A stretch of 8,431 nt of DNA from Candidatus Poribacteria bacterium (GTDB taxonomy: Bacteria; Poribacteria; WGA-4E; WGA-3G): assembly GCA_009835515.1 (NCBI GenBank), contig VXXH01000643.1:1-8431 (forward strand). Direction: 5' to 3'. A program made the position numbers and the translations under genes. Positions 1-6,395 of the stretch are shown piece by piece; position 1 is the stretch's first letter; the number at the start of each line of letters is the position of its first letter. The notes beneath the pieces are model-generated. The model saw only the letters and a program-made list of their open reading frames with translations, did not search any database and was not told where the DNA came from.

Positions 1-708
1 AGCGATAGGTGTCCCGTTAAATTTCTCGGCGACTTTGACGGCACGTTCATAAGTGCGATTGGCAACAATTACGTTAGAAACACCATTTGCGACGAGATGC
101 TTCGCGGTAAGTTCACTCATTTCACCGGCACCGATAATCGCAACAGTTTTGCCTTCAAGTGTATTGAAAATCTTTTTGGCGAGTTCAACGGCGGCGTAAC
201 TAATAGAAACGGCACCCGCAGCGATAGTCGTCTCGGAACGGATCCGCTTACCAACGCTGAAAGCCTTGGTGAAAAGACGATTGAGAATCGTCCCAGCACC
301 GCCTGCTTCCCGCGAGGTATCAAAAGCAGCTTTGACTTGCCCCAATATTTGGGATTCACCGACCACCATAGAATCAAGACTCGCTGTCACTCTGAAGAGG
401 TGTTGGATTGTCTCCAAGTTATGATGGAGATACGTCCATTTTTTCAGCGGCTCCACACCAATATAGTGGTAGTGGGAAAGGAACTCAACCAGCATTTTGG
501 CGGCAGCGTCAGCAGTTCGCACTGAATTCACAACAGCGTAGACTTCTACCCGGTTACAGGTAGAGAGAATTACTGCCTCGTGAATCTGATAAGATTCACG
601 AAGGTGTTGGATCGATTCAGCAAGTTGTGCTTCGGAAAACGCCAGTTTTTCCCTGAATTCGATCGGGGCGACATGATGGCTGGTTCCGATGGAGACGATC
701 TGGTTCAT
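1..708 (-). CDS. hemA: Glutamyl-tRNA reductase, N-terminal 236 residues (3' end beyond window)
   Basis: This enzyme performs the first committed step of C5-type tetrapyrrole synthesis, the NADPH-dependent reduction of glutamyl-tRNA to glutamate-1-semialdehyde in the cytoplasm. I translated it directly from the minus strand: it begins MNQIVSIGTSHHVAPIEFRE and stays open to base 1. Visible family motifs are the catalytic cysteine in STCNR (Cys51), GESQILGQVK (117-126), and the start of the NADPH-binding domain with GAGEMSE (193-199) and NRT (217-219). Family members are usually a little over 400 residues, so about half is missing and only because of the window edge. The ATG at 708 matches the family N-terminus. 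A GAAGGA ribosome-binding-like sequence touches that ATG with no spacer, which is odd; an in-frame TTG at 720 is a less likely start. It has its own strong promoter in the 709-837 gap. No frameshift is seen. Confidence 0.97.
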   Translation of the reverse strand, partial: MNQIVSIGTSHHVAPIEFREKLAFSEAQLAESIQHLRESYQIHEAVILSTCNRVEVYAVVNSVRTADAAAKMLVEFLSHYHYIGVEPLKKWTYLHHNLETIQHLFRVTASLDSMVVGESQILGQVKAAFDTSREAGGAGTILNRLFTKAFSVGKRIRSETTIAAGAVSISYAAVELAKKIFNTLEGKTVAIIGAGEMSELTAKHLVANGVSNVIVANRTYERAVKVAEKFNGTPIA

Positions 709-759
709 TCCTTCAACCAAAAGATCTAAAATCTGAAATGTTGTTGATACGTTTCGTAA

Positions 760-788
760 ATTATATCACATATCAGCGGTTGTGTCAA
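760..788 (-). promoter_or_regulatory. Consensus sigma70-type promoter for hemA
   Basis: On the minus strand a perfect -35 hexamer TTGACA (783-788) and a perfect -10 hexamer TATAAT (760-765) are separated by exactly 17 bases. The three bases before the -10 are TGA, which makes an extended -10 (TG-N-TATAAT). The predicted transcript would begin near 753, giving a leader of about 45 bases before the hemA ATG at 708. It is the only consensus promoter I found in the window, and it implies hemA can be expressed independently of the genes upstream. Confidence 0.85.
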
Positions 789-796
789 ATTTGACA
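783..796. promoter_or_regulatory. Perfect 14-bp palindrome over the hemA -35 box (candidate operator)
   Basis: TGTCAAATTTGACA reads identically on both strands, and its one half is the -35 hexamer of the hemA promoter. A dimeric regulator bound here would compete with sigma factor, so a repressor site is a reasonable inference. I cannot assign it to a named regulator. The plus strand also gets a TTGACA (791-796), but I found no matching -10 at 17 bases, so a divergent promoter is not supported. Confidence 0.45.
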
Positions 797-837
797 GTCG
801 CGAAGTCGCTACTCAAAACGGATTCTACGCAAGAAAA

Positions 838-1680
838 CTACCGATATGTATGCATACTGTCCAAAAAGAGGTCAACGCCAACGTAGGTACAGAGGACAGC
901 GACAAAACCGAGGATTGCGGCATACGCTGCTCTCCGTCCGTGCCAACCCCAAAACTGGCGGAGACCAATCTGGAGAACATAAATGAACCACGTCATCAAA
1001 GTGGAAATGACCTTTGCATCGAGCCATCTCCACGGGACATCTCGGATATATTGGGTCCAGAGGCTCCCGACAATGACACCCATTGTGAGCAAAATCACAC
1101 CGAGAATCGTGCAACGGTACCCAAGTTCATCAGAAACACCGAGGGAAGGTAACAGATTGTCAAGAAGCGTGTCCGTTTTTTTGCGGATTTTCCGCTCGGC
1201 TATCAAATACATCAATCCAAATCCAAACGCAGCGATGAACGCGGCGTAGCCGAGAAAAATGAGGGAGGTGTGCGCCAAAAGCCAATAGTTCTGTAGCGGT
1301 TTCGGGAGCGCAGCAGTGTGTGTCGCGAAACTATATGAGATCAGGATGGCAATAAAGGCGACAGGCATCACAAAACTGCCGAGTGTGCGGAGATGCGTCA
1401 GACGCACGATGATGAGATAGATCAGTGTGATTGCCCAAGCGAAGAAAGCGGTGGAGTCGGTCCAGTGCGTCATCGGAAAATGCCCTTGTGTTAGCCACCA
1501 AAGCGCGATAAAGAGAGTCAGAAAAGCGAAACCGATACTGGTTCCCCAAAAAGCGATTCGCTCAATCGTTGGACGGAGGATAGCCGCTTCGCTCCGGTTA
1601 CTGATAGCCAACGAGAGCGTCTGAAAGATGCCTGCCGCTAAGTATATCAGAAGGGTGACGAGAAACAGAAAATTTATCAT
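838..1680 (-). CDS. HemX/CcsA-family cytochrome c assembly-like membrane protein
   Basis: This is a 280-residue polytopic membrane protein with about eight hydrophobic segments (roughly 4-24, 44-63, 77-95, 104-121, 133-158, 190-208, 224-243 and 252-272). Family landmarks include HFPMTHWTDSTAFFAW (67-82), LLAHTSLIFLGYAAF with a likely heme-facing His137, LPSLGVSDELGYRCTILG, GSLW (205-208), and GWHGRRAA near the C-terminus. CcsA proteins work in haem export and cytochrome c maturation, while HemX of Bacillus, from the hemAXCDBL operon, affects the amount of HemA. Here the classical WWD-type W-DPKE stretch reads WRWLDAKV (217-224), closer to what I recall of HemX than of true CcsA, and the next gene is hemA. 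I therefore lean to HemX-like. No strong ribosome-binding site precedes the ATG at 1680; the N-terminus (MINFLFLVTL) fits a first membrane segment. The gap to the gene before is 54 bases, consistent with co-transcription. Confidence 0.88.
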   Translation of the reverse strand: MINFLFLVTLLIYLAAGIFQTLSLAISNRSEAAILRPTIERIAFWGTSIGFAFLTLFIALWWLTQGHFPMTHWTDSTAFFAWAITLIYLIIVRLTHLRTLGSFVMPVAFIAILISYSFATHTAALPKPLQNYWLLAHTSLIFLGYAAFIAAFGFGLMYLIAERKIRKKTDTLLDNLLPSLGVSDELGYRCTILGVILLTMGVIVGSLWTQYIRDVPWRWLDAKVISTLMTWFIYVLQIGLRQFWGWHGRRAAYAAILGFVAVLCTYVGVDLFLDSMHTYR

Positions 1681-1734
1681 ACGCAGTGCTTTTCGAGAGA
1701 CTCAGGACACATAGCAGTCGGATATGCCTCTGTG
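1681..1734. other. Short gap between the Uma2 gene and the HemX/CcsA-like gene
   Basis: Fifty-four bases with no recognisable promoter, terminator or repeat. A strong ribosome-binding site for the downstream gene is absent. The short distance suggests both genes are on one transcript. Confidence 0.5.
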
Positions 1735-2565
1735 TTATGTGTGTTCATTCGCTTCATTTTCGCTATTGGCGAGTTGTGTGCGGAGGCGTTCTAACTCGGC
1801 TTCTATTGCCTGTCGTCTTTCGGCTTCTTCTCTGGCACGTCCTTCCGCAGCTTGCCGTCGTTCCGCTTCCGCGGTCGCCAATTCTTCTGCTGCCACTCGT
1901 AGGTGATGTTCTTCCATGGAAGTTGTAATAGCGGTACCATCGGGAAGATACGGACGCAAAAGCCGCAGCTCCCACGCCTCATGAACCTCCCAACGAAAAT
2001 AAAGATTTAACGACGCACTGAACAGACCATCATCCGCCTCTTCTTCAATCTCAACGATGTCGCCCAATGCATCCCGCCGCCACCCCTGAAATTCTATAGG
2101 GCGATTCATATCGGGTTGATGAATGAAATACTCCGCGACCCCCATATCACGCAGATACACCTCAACTTTTTCATGCCGGTCCTCAGACGCTGTTGTATCT
2201 GAAAGGAACTCAAAAACTGCTGTAGGAACGGTCCCTTCTGCCCAGGTATAGAAACTTCTTCGTAACGGAAGTTTCGCGGCACCAAGGACGACATACACAT
2301 CGGGAGCCACGACCTTTCTGATATCGCCTTCGCGGTAATAGATAAAGTTGTCCATACCGACATGAATATGCGGGTGTGCCTGAAAATATCGTAAGAACTG
2401 GTCAAATAAGCTATGCATCTGCATCCCATGAAATTCGCCTGCTGGCATGGGTTCATCGTCCTCATAGGGGTAGCCTTCAATGTAAATAGTCGGTTTTCCA
2501 CTCGCTTTTGGGAAGACAGGCATGTACTTTCTTTGCTTCAATTCAAAATCGTTTGCTGTATTCAT
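1735..2565 (-). CDS. Uma2-family (DUF820) PD-(D/E)XK nuclease-like protein with coiled-coil tail
   Basis: The 276-residue product from the ATG at 2565 has the Uma2 restriction-endonuclease-like fold signature. APDV carries the first acidic residue (Asp89), VFEFLS carries Glu119, and HEKVEVY carries Lys133, followed by MGVAEYFIHQP (141-151), the usual conserved run. Residues about 223-268 are a Glu/Ala/Arg-rich region with strong coiled-coil character, a common tail on cyanobacterial-type Uma2 proteins. The frame stays open up to 2688, but those extra 41 codons do not resemble the family, and GAAGGAAG sits 7-8 bases before the ATG at 2565, so I chose that start. Uma2 proteins are abundant and their biological role is unclear; nuclease activity is inferred from fold only. 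It sits inside a heme cluster, between the SirC-like gene and the HemX-like gene, with no evident functional link, so it may be a later insertion. Confidence 0.9.
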   Translation of the reverse strand: MNTANDFELKQRKYMPVFPKASGKPTIYIEGYPYEDDEPMPAGEFHGMQMHSLFDQFLRYFQAHPHIHVGMDNFIYYREGDIRKVVAPDVYVVLGAAKLPLRRSFYTWAEGTVPTAVFEFLSDTTASEDRHEKVEVYLRDMGVAEYFIHQPDMNRPIEFQGWRRDALGDIVEIEEEADDGLFSASLNLYFRWEVHEAWELRLLRPYLPDGTAITTSMEEHHLRVAAEELATAEAERRQAAEGRAREEAERRQAIEAELERLRTQLANSENEANEHT

Positions 2566-2684
2566 GATTTTCTTCCTTCTCTTATGAGGGCAGGTATGTC
2601 TCTCATTCGCGTGCGGTAGCAAGCCGGTCGCAACTGTTTTGGAAGCTAGAAAAAAGTGTGCTTTTTCGTTTCCGCGCAATTTTA
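2566..2684. other. Gap between the SirC-like gene and the Uma2 gene
   Basis: This 119-base gap holds the Uma2 ribosome-binding site and a weak A/T-only hairpin (AAAAAG/CTTTTT with a TGTG loop, 2651-2666) about 20 bases after the SirC-like stop codon. I found no convincing promoter hexamers and no heptamer repeat element. The hairpin is too weak to call a terminator with confidence. Confidence 0.5.
2572..2579 (-). promoter_or_regulatory. Ribosome-binding site that sets the Uma2 start
   Basis: GAAGGAAG on the minus strand, with AAGGA at 2574-2578 lying 8 bases before the ATG at 2565. No comparable site precedes the upstream in-frame ATG at 2688, which lies within the last codons of the preceding gene. 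This supports the shorter, 276-residue protein. Confidence 0.7.
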
Positions 2685-3857
2685 TCAATCCTCGTGTGCT
2701 TTGTCAAGTCGTTTAGAGGTAACGGCGTTGGCGCGTTCCAAGTTGCCGTGCCGAACCCAGTTGAAAAGACATTCAGCAGAACACTCAGGGTTTGTGAGGC
2801 TGAGACAGCATGTTGTAGGAGGGGTTTGTAACCCCGATACCGAATCTTCAACGGTGTCAATGAGTGTTTCAAAGAAGTCGGCGCGTTTCTTAGGCGTTGG
2901 AAAAGCCTTGAGAATCTCAGAACGCCGGATCCCAAGGAATTCGATAAATGCACCGTAGCCGTTGTTTTCAAATTGGTTGGCGAGTCTCTTATGAAGCCGT
3001 TTCGCTTTGTCGATATCTTTGCCGTTTCGAGTCGATACACTAATTATCAGATTGCCATCTATCACGAGATCAGGGGTGAAGTGAGTACCAGCACTCGGTG
3101 CATCAAGATATTCCTGAATGCATGTCCGGTTACCTTCGCAAACCGCGTCTACAGCAGAGAACCGATCTGCAATGACAAGGAACGCATCTTCAAGGCGATG
3201 CGGCTTCATTTCGTCGGGTGTCGAACATAACACAGACGCACCACACTGATCTAACAATGAGATACGGCGTTCAATTTCTGGCGTTCTTTCTTCACATAAG
3301 ACGATACACAAACGACCTTCCAACAGTAGATAGACCGGATAAGGCAGCCTTTGATTCTCAATCGGGACCGGCTTTTCATCTTCGTATCCGAGCGTGTATA
3401 AGGAAGAAGCATGCAGGACCTCTTCAAAATGTTCACGGATGCGGCGACTCGTCGCGGGACTTTTACCACTTGTTGAGATACTGAGCATCAGTTCGCCATC
3501 CGTTACAACAGAGGCGGCGGCGAAGGTGCATTGCGGGATAACATCAACGACATTAACCAAGCGGATTTTGTTCTTCTCGTGCGCCTCTGTGAAGACAGCC
3601 GTGTTAATATCCGTGAAATCCGTAGCAGCACAGACGAGAAAATAGCCGAGTGTATCGCCTGCCTTCAGTTGCCGTTTGTGCCAACGAATTGTGCCGATCT
3701 GGGCAAGGTAGGTCAACAATTCAGTTGCCTCGGGGCTAATCACGGTAACATCGCCGCCACTGATGAGCATCGCGACGACTTTCCGCTCAGCAACAGGACC
3801 ACCGCCAACAACGAGGCATTTCCGGTTTTGAAGGTTTATGTGTGCAGGATAAAACAT
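2685..3857 (-). CDS. Precorrin-2 dehydrogenase/sirohydrochlorin ferrochelatase-like protein (SirC/Met8) with a second, degenerate SirC-like half
   Basis: Proteins of this family oxidise precorrin-2 to sirohydrochlorin with NAD+ and, in Met8/CysG types, insert iron to give siroheme. Residues 1-148 are a complete SirC/CysG-N domain: VVGGGPVAERKV (16-27) is the dinucleotide loop, NVVD (102-105) carries the conserved Asp105, and STSGKSPATSRRIRE (128-142) is the Ser-rich loop. Residues about 173-296 repeat the same layout: YPVYLLLEGRLCIVL matches YPAHINLQNRKCLVV, DAFLVIA matches GYFLVCA, and DGNLIISVSTRNGK matches DGELMLSISTSGK. The glycine loop of this second half is gone, reading CEERTPE (188-194). 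A helical stretch FIEFLGIRRSEILKAF (304-319) then resembles the usual C-terminal dimer region. At 390 residues it is nearly twice the size of stand-alone SirC. No ribosome-binding site precedes the ATG at 3857, because repeat element 3861-3963 begins 3 bases upstream. Confidence 0.85.
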   Translation of the reverse strand: MFYPAHINLQNRKCLVVGGGPVAERKVVAMLISGGDVTVISPEATELLTYLAQIGTIRWHKRQLKAGDTLGYFLVCAATDFTDINTAVFTEAHEKNKIRLVNVVDVIPQCTFAAASVVTDGELMLSISTSGKSPATSRRIREHFEEVLHASSLYTLGYEDEKPVPIENQRLPYPVYLLLEGRLCIVLCEERTPEIERRISLLDQCGASVLCSTPDEMKPHRLEDAFLVIADRFSAVDAVCEGNRTCIQEYLDAPSAGTHFTPDLVIDGNLIISVSTRNGKDIDKAKRLHKRLANQFENNGYGAFIEFLGIRRSEILKAFPTPKKRADFFETLIDTVEDSVSGLQTPPTTCCLSLTNPECSAECLFNWVRHGNLERANAVTSKRLDKAHED

Positions 3858-3860
3858 TTT

Positions 3861-3963
3861 AATGGCTGTCAGTCGTCAGCCATCAGCCATCAGTTAAGAA
3901 GGACTTTGGTTAATCAAACCTTATTTTTCACCGAAAACTGATAACTGAAAACCGATAACGACT
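3861..3963. repeat. Heptamer-armed inverted-repeat element, copy A
   Basis: The left arm (3861-3898) reads AATGGCTG followed by four TCAG-headed heptamers and AG. The right arm (about 3926-3963, read on the opposite strand) has four TCRG-type heptamers with more decay and matches the left arm at about 23 of 38 positions. The core carries its own hairpin: AAGG (3899-3902) pairs with CCTT (3919-3922), and TTTG (3905-3908) with CAAA (3915-3918). The element fills nearly the whole gap: it starts 3 bases before the SirC-like ATG and ends 2 bases from the prenyl synthase stop codon (3966-3968). Confidence 0.8.
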
Positions 3964-3965
3964 CC

Positions 3966-4949
3966 TCATGATTCGCGTGAAACGATGTAGTCTGCAAGTT
4001 GTTCGAGTGCGACGCGGGCAGGCGTCTCTGGTACGTCTGTTAATGCGGCTTTAGCACGGTCAGCATAGTCCTGGGCGACCTTCAAACAGTGTGTCTCGAC
4101 ACCATACCGTTGGAACAGGTTTTCAACAAAGGCGATCGCCTCGGTTTCGTCCGTGTTAGGATTCAGGACTTTTTCCAACATCTGCTTTTCATCATCATCA
4201 CAAACAGTTCGGGCATAAATGATGGGGAAGGTGAGTTTTCCTTCACGGAGGTCACCGAATGTGTTTTTTCCTAATTTATCAGCATCTTCCGTGAAATCAA
4301 GCACGTCATCGACAATTTGGAAAGCCGTCCCAATATGCTGTCCGTAGGTTGTGAGTGCCTCAACCTGCTGTGTGTCTGTTAGGTTTCCGAGGTGTGCACC
4401 GAGGGTGCAGGACGCAGCGATCAGTTTACCGGTTTTGAAACTGATAATCTTGAGGTACTCGGCTTCGGAGATGTCAAAATCACCGCTCTTATATGCATGG
4501 ATAACTTCACCTTCGCACATTGCCTGCGTGGTATCGGCGAGGATCGCCATGGCTGGGTCATCAGCACGGCGGGCTACAAGCATAGAGAGGACACGCGCAT
4601 GGAGATAATCTCCGACAAGGACAGCGACTTTATTGCCCCATTTCGTCTGTAACGTCTCACGTCCACGTCGGATCGCGGCTTCATCAAGCACATCGTCATG
4701 AACCAACGATGCAACATGGATGAGCTCAACGACAGCGGCAAGTGTGTGTGCATCGTTTCCTGTATATCCGCAGACTTTGGCAGAAAGCACAACAAGGATA
4801 GGACGGAGCCGTTTGCCACCACCCTCCACGACATGCTGGACTGCCATATCGACGAAACTATACTCGCTGGCGGTGTGTTCCGTGAGTTTCACCTCAATAG
4901 CACCGAGATCATCGGCAATTAATTCAACGATTTGATCAAAGTTGGACAT
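3966..4949 (-). CDS. Long-chain trans-polyprenyl diphosphate synthase (IspB/HepPS/SdsA type)
   Basis: This enzyme elongates an allylic diphosphate with isopentenyl diphosphate units, most likely to make the side chain of ubiquinone or menaquinone. The 327 residues contain GGGKRLRP (43-50), the first aspartate-rich motif DDVLD (85-89), KTGKL (172-176), and the second aspartate-rich motif DDVLD (214-218) within QIVDDVLDFTED. Before the first motif the sequence is VASLVHDD; small residues (Ala80, Ser81) at the fifth and fourth positions upstream are typical of long-chain synthases rather than farnesyl or geranylgeranyl synthases. Exact chain length cannot be read from sequence. The ATG at 4949 is preceded by no recognisable ribosome-binding site, and the upstream gap is largely repeat element 4971-5089. 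Its place in a heme cluster suggests coordinated supply of respiratory cofactors, which is inference. Confidence 0.93.
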   Translation of the reverse strand: MSNFDQIVELIADDLGAIEVKLTEHTASEYSFVDMAVQHVVEGGGKRLRPILVVLSAKVCGYTGNDAHTLAAVVELIHVASLVHDDVLDEAAIRRGRETLQTKWGNKVAVLVGDYLHARVLSMLVARRADDPAMAILADTTQAMCEGEVIHAYKSGDFDISEAEYLKIISFKTGKLIAASCTLGAHLGNLTDTQQVEALTTYGQHIGTAFQIVDDVLDFTEDADKLGKNTFGDLREGKLTFPIIYARTVCDDDEKQMLEKVLNPNTDETEAIAFVENLFQRYGVETHCLKVAQDYADRAKAALTDVPETPARVALEQLADYIVSRES

Positions 4950-4954
4950 AATGT

Positions 4955-4982
4955 AATAGTTATCAGAGGGAATAGTTATCAG
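4955..4982 (+). repeat. 12-bp direct repeat at the edge of element copy B
   Basis: AATAGTTATCAG occurs at 4955-4966 and again at 4971-4982, where it is the first 12 bases of the left arm of element B. The outer copy looks like a fragment of an arm end, either a partial duplication or the remnant of an earlier insertion. It lies 5 bases from the prenyl synthase start codon. Confidence 0.7.
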
Positions 4983-5089
4983 TTATCAGTCTTCAGTTTT
5001 CAGTTAATTTCTTGTGGCAGTCCAGTTAACTGTAGCTGCCACATAAACCCTCTTAACTGACAACTGACAACTGACGACTGACAACTCCT
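4971..5089. repeat. Heptamer-armed inverted-repeat element, copy B
   Basis: The left arm (4971-5008) is AATAGTTA plus four TCAG-headed heptamers. The right arm (5052-5089), read on the opposite strand, is the most regular in the window, with TCAGTCG, TCAGTTG, TCAGTTG and TCAGTTA in a row. The arms match at about 29 of 38 positions. The core has a hairpin of TGTGGCAG (5013-5020) with CTGCCACA (5036-5043), whose loop contains the 10-bp palindrome CAGTTAACTG (5023-5032). The right arm overlaps the hemL stop codon (5088-5090) by two bases. Confidence 0.85.
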
Positions 5090-6374
5090 AAACGAGATTC
5101 GCCAATACCTGTGTTGCGGCTTGAACGGTTTTGTTGATATCGTCTTCGGAATGGACCAAAGAGACGAACCCTGCCTCGAACTGAGAGGGTGCAACATAAA
5201 CGCCGCGCGCTACGAGTCCCCAGAAGTAGTGTTGAAAGCGTTCAGTATCCGCTGTGCGTGCGCCATCGGCATCCGTGACGGTTTCCGGTGTGAAGTAGAG
5301 CATCAGCATCGAACCGACGCGACTGTGCCAAGCATCAACACCGTGTTTTTCGGTTGCTTCAGCGAGTCCGTCTGCAAGGGCTGCCGCTCGGGTTTCGAGT
5401 TGTTCATAAACGCCCGGTTCAGCAAGCCTTTTAAGCGTTGTGATCCCTGCTGTAACGGCTAAAGGGTTACCGGACAATGTTCCTGCCTGATAGACCTCGC
5501 CTTCTGGGGCGACACACTCCATGATCTCCCGTTTTCCGCCGTATGCCCCAACGGGTAAACCGCCACCGATAATTTTCCCTAAACAGGTCATGTCGGGTGT
5601 GACGTTATAGTAGGTTTGGGCACCGCCATACGCCACCCGAAAGCCGGTGATAACTTCGTCGAAGATGAGTACAATACCGTGTGCTTCGGTAATTTCACGG
5701 AGTTGATTGAGGTACCCGTCATGCGGTGGGATGATACCCATATTGCCCATAATCGGTTCGAGAATGAGACAGGCGATTTCGTCTGGATTGGCTTCTATTG
5801 CTTCGCGGACTGCATCGGGGTTGTTAAAGGGAACGGTGAGTGTATTGCGTGCGAAATCTTCGGGGACACCGCCGCTATCAGAAAGTCCAAACGTCGCGAC
5901 CCCCGAACCGGCTTTTGCCAATAGGTAGTCCACGTGGCCATGGTAGCATCCATCGATTTTAAGGATTTTATCGCGACCGGTATACCCACGTGCGACGCGA
6001 ATTGCGCTCATTGTGGCTTCGGTGCCGGAATTGACGAGACGCACCTTTTCAATGGAAGGGACAGCATTAACAATAATCTCAGCGAGTTCTGTTTCTAATA
6101 GCGTTGGTGCCCCAAAACTGGTGCCGTTCAACGCTGCTGCACTGATAGCCTCCACAATGCTCGGATGTGCATGCCCTAAAACTAAGGGTCCCCATGAGGC
6201 GACATAATCAATATATGCGTTTCCATCGACATCGTATATTTTTGAACCGTCGCCGCGTGCGATGAAGCGGGGATGTCCGTGGACTTTGCTGAAATTTCGG
6301 ACGGGACTGTTGACTCCGCCCGGAATAAACTGTTGTGATTTTTGCCATGCGGCTAAGGATTTACTGCTCTCCAA
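5088..6374 (-). CDS. hemL: Glutamate-1-semialdehyde 2,1-aminomutase
   Basis: HemL is a PLP-dependent class III aminotransferase-fold enzyme that converts glutamate-1-semialdehyde to 5-aminolevulinate, acting directly after HemA and often handling its unstable product. The 428 residues are the normal family length. Visible motifs are [10 protein letters not shown] (17-26), [16 protein letters not shown] (115-130) for cofactor phosphate binding, YHGH (144-147), [10 protein letters not shown] (237-246) with the PLP-contacting Asp239, and [16 protein letters not shown] (265-280) with the Schiff-base Lys267. The start is TTG at 6374: GGAGGA lies six bases before it, and the nearby ATG at 6377-6379 is out of frame. 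A heptamer repeat element ends 21 bases upstream and leaves this ribosome-binding site intact. Another such element overlaps the stop codon. It shares the strand with hemB and hemA, the enzymes immediately after and before it in the pathway. Confidence 0.97.
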   Translation of the reverse strand: MESSKSLAAWQKSQQFIPGGVNSPVRNFSKVHGHPRFIARGDGSKIYDVDGNAYIDYVASWGPLVLGHAHPSIVEAISAAALNGTSFGAPTLLETELAEIIVNAVPSIEKVRLVNSGTEATMSAIRVARGYTGRDKILKIDGCYHGHVDYLLAKAGSGVATFGLSDSGGVPEDFARNTLTVPFNNPDAVREAIEANPDEIACLILEPIMGNMGIIPPHDGYLNQLREITEAHGIVLIFDEVITGFRVAYGGAQTYYNVTPDMTCLGKIIGGGLPVGAYGGKREIMECVAPEGEVYQAGTLSGNPLAVTAGITTLKRLAEPGVYEQLETRAAALADGLAEATEKHGVDAWHSRVGSMLMLYFTPETVTDADGARTADTERFQHYFWGLVARGVYVAPSQFEAGFVSLVHSEDDINKTVQAATQVLANLV

Positions 6375-6386
6375 ACCATTTCCTCC
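6374..6386 (-). promoter_or_regulatory. hemL: Ribosome-binding site and TTG start of hemL, with a nested decoy ATG
   Basis: GGAGGA (6381-6386) is followed by six bases and then TTG (6372-6374), which opens the hemL frame. An ATG at 6377-6379 lies between them, one base after the purine tract and out of frame; it encodes only MVWRAVNP before a TAG. Spacing and homology both favour the TTG. The overlapping ATG could lower hemL initiation if used, but there is no direct evidence for that. Confidence 0.75.
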
Positions 6387-6395
6387 AAATTTTTT

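Larger units (their letters stand above)
709..837. other. Gap between the HemX/CcsA-like gene and hemA
   Basis: This 129-base gap holds the hemA promoter and its palindrome, plus a short imperfect inverted repeat GCGA-AG-TCGC (about 801-810) upstream of the -35. I see no convincing intrinsic terminator for the gene at 838-1680, so read-through into hemA is possible. It contains none of the heptamer inverted-repeat elements found farther right. Confidence 0.6.

Noticed and set aside
97..525. Long plus-strand open frame opposite hemA
   Set aside because: It is antisense to a clearly conserved hemA frame and has no recognisable domain or ribosome-binding site.
791..796. Plus-strand TTGACA as a divergent promoter
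   Set aside because: It is simply the other half of the palindrome; no -10-like hexamer lies 16-18 bases downstream and no plus-strand gene follows.
2649..2667. A/T-rich hairpin (AAAAAG, TGTG loop, CTTTTT) after the SirC-like gene as an intrinsic terminator
   Set aside because: The stem has a single G-C pair and the T-run is part of the stem itself, so stability would be too low; left as a note in the gap description.
2566..2688. N-terminal extension of the Uma2 protein to the ATG at 2688
   Set aside because: The 41 added residues are unlike the family and start within the preceding gene, while a good ribosome-binding site precedes the ATG at 2565.
4132..4139. GCGATCGC, the HIP1 octamer that is abundant in many cyanobacteria
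   Set aside because: I noticed one copy only, inside a coding region; a single copy is not evidence of a cyanobacterial genome, and the zinc-type HemB argues against it.
4971..5089. A small RNA or riboswitch gene in the hemL/prenyl synthase gap
   Set aside because: The gap is explained by the repeat element; no promoter was found and the core shares no known riboswitch motif that I recognise.
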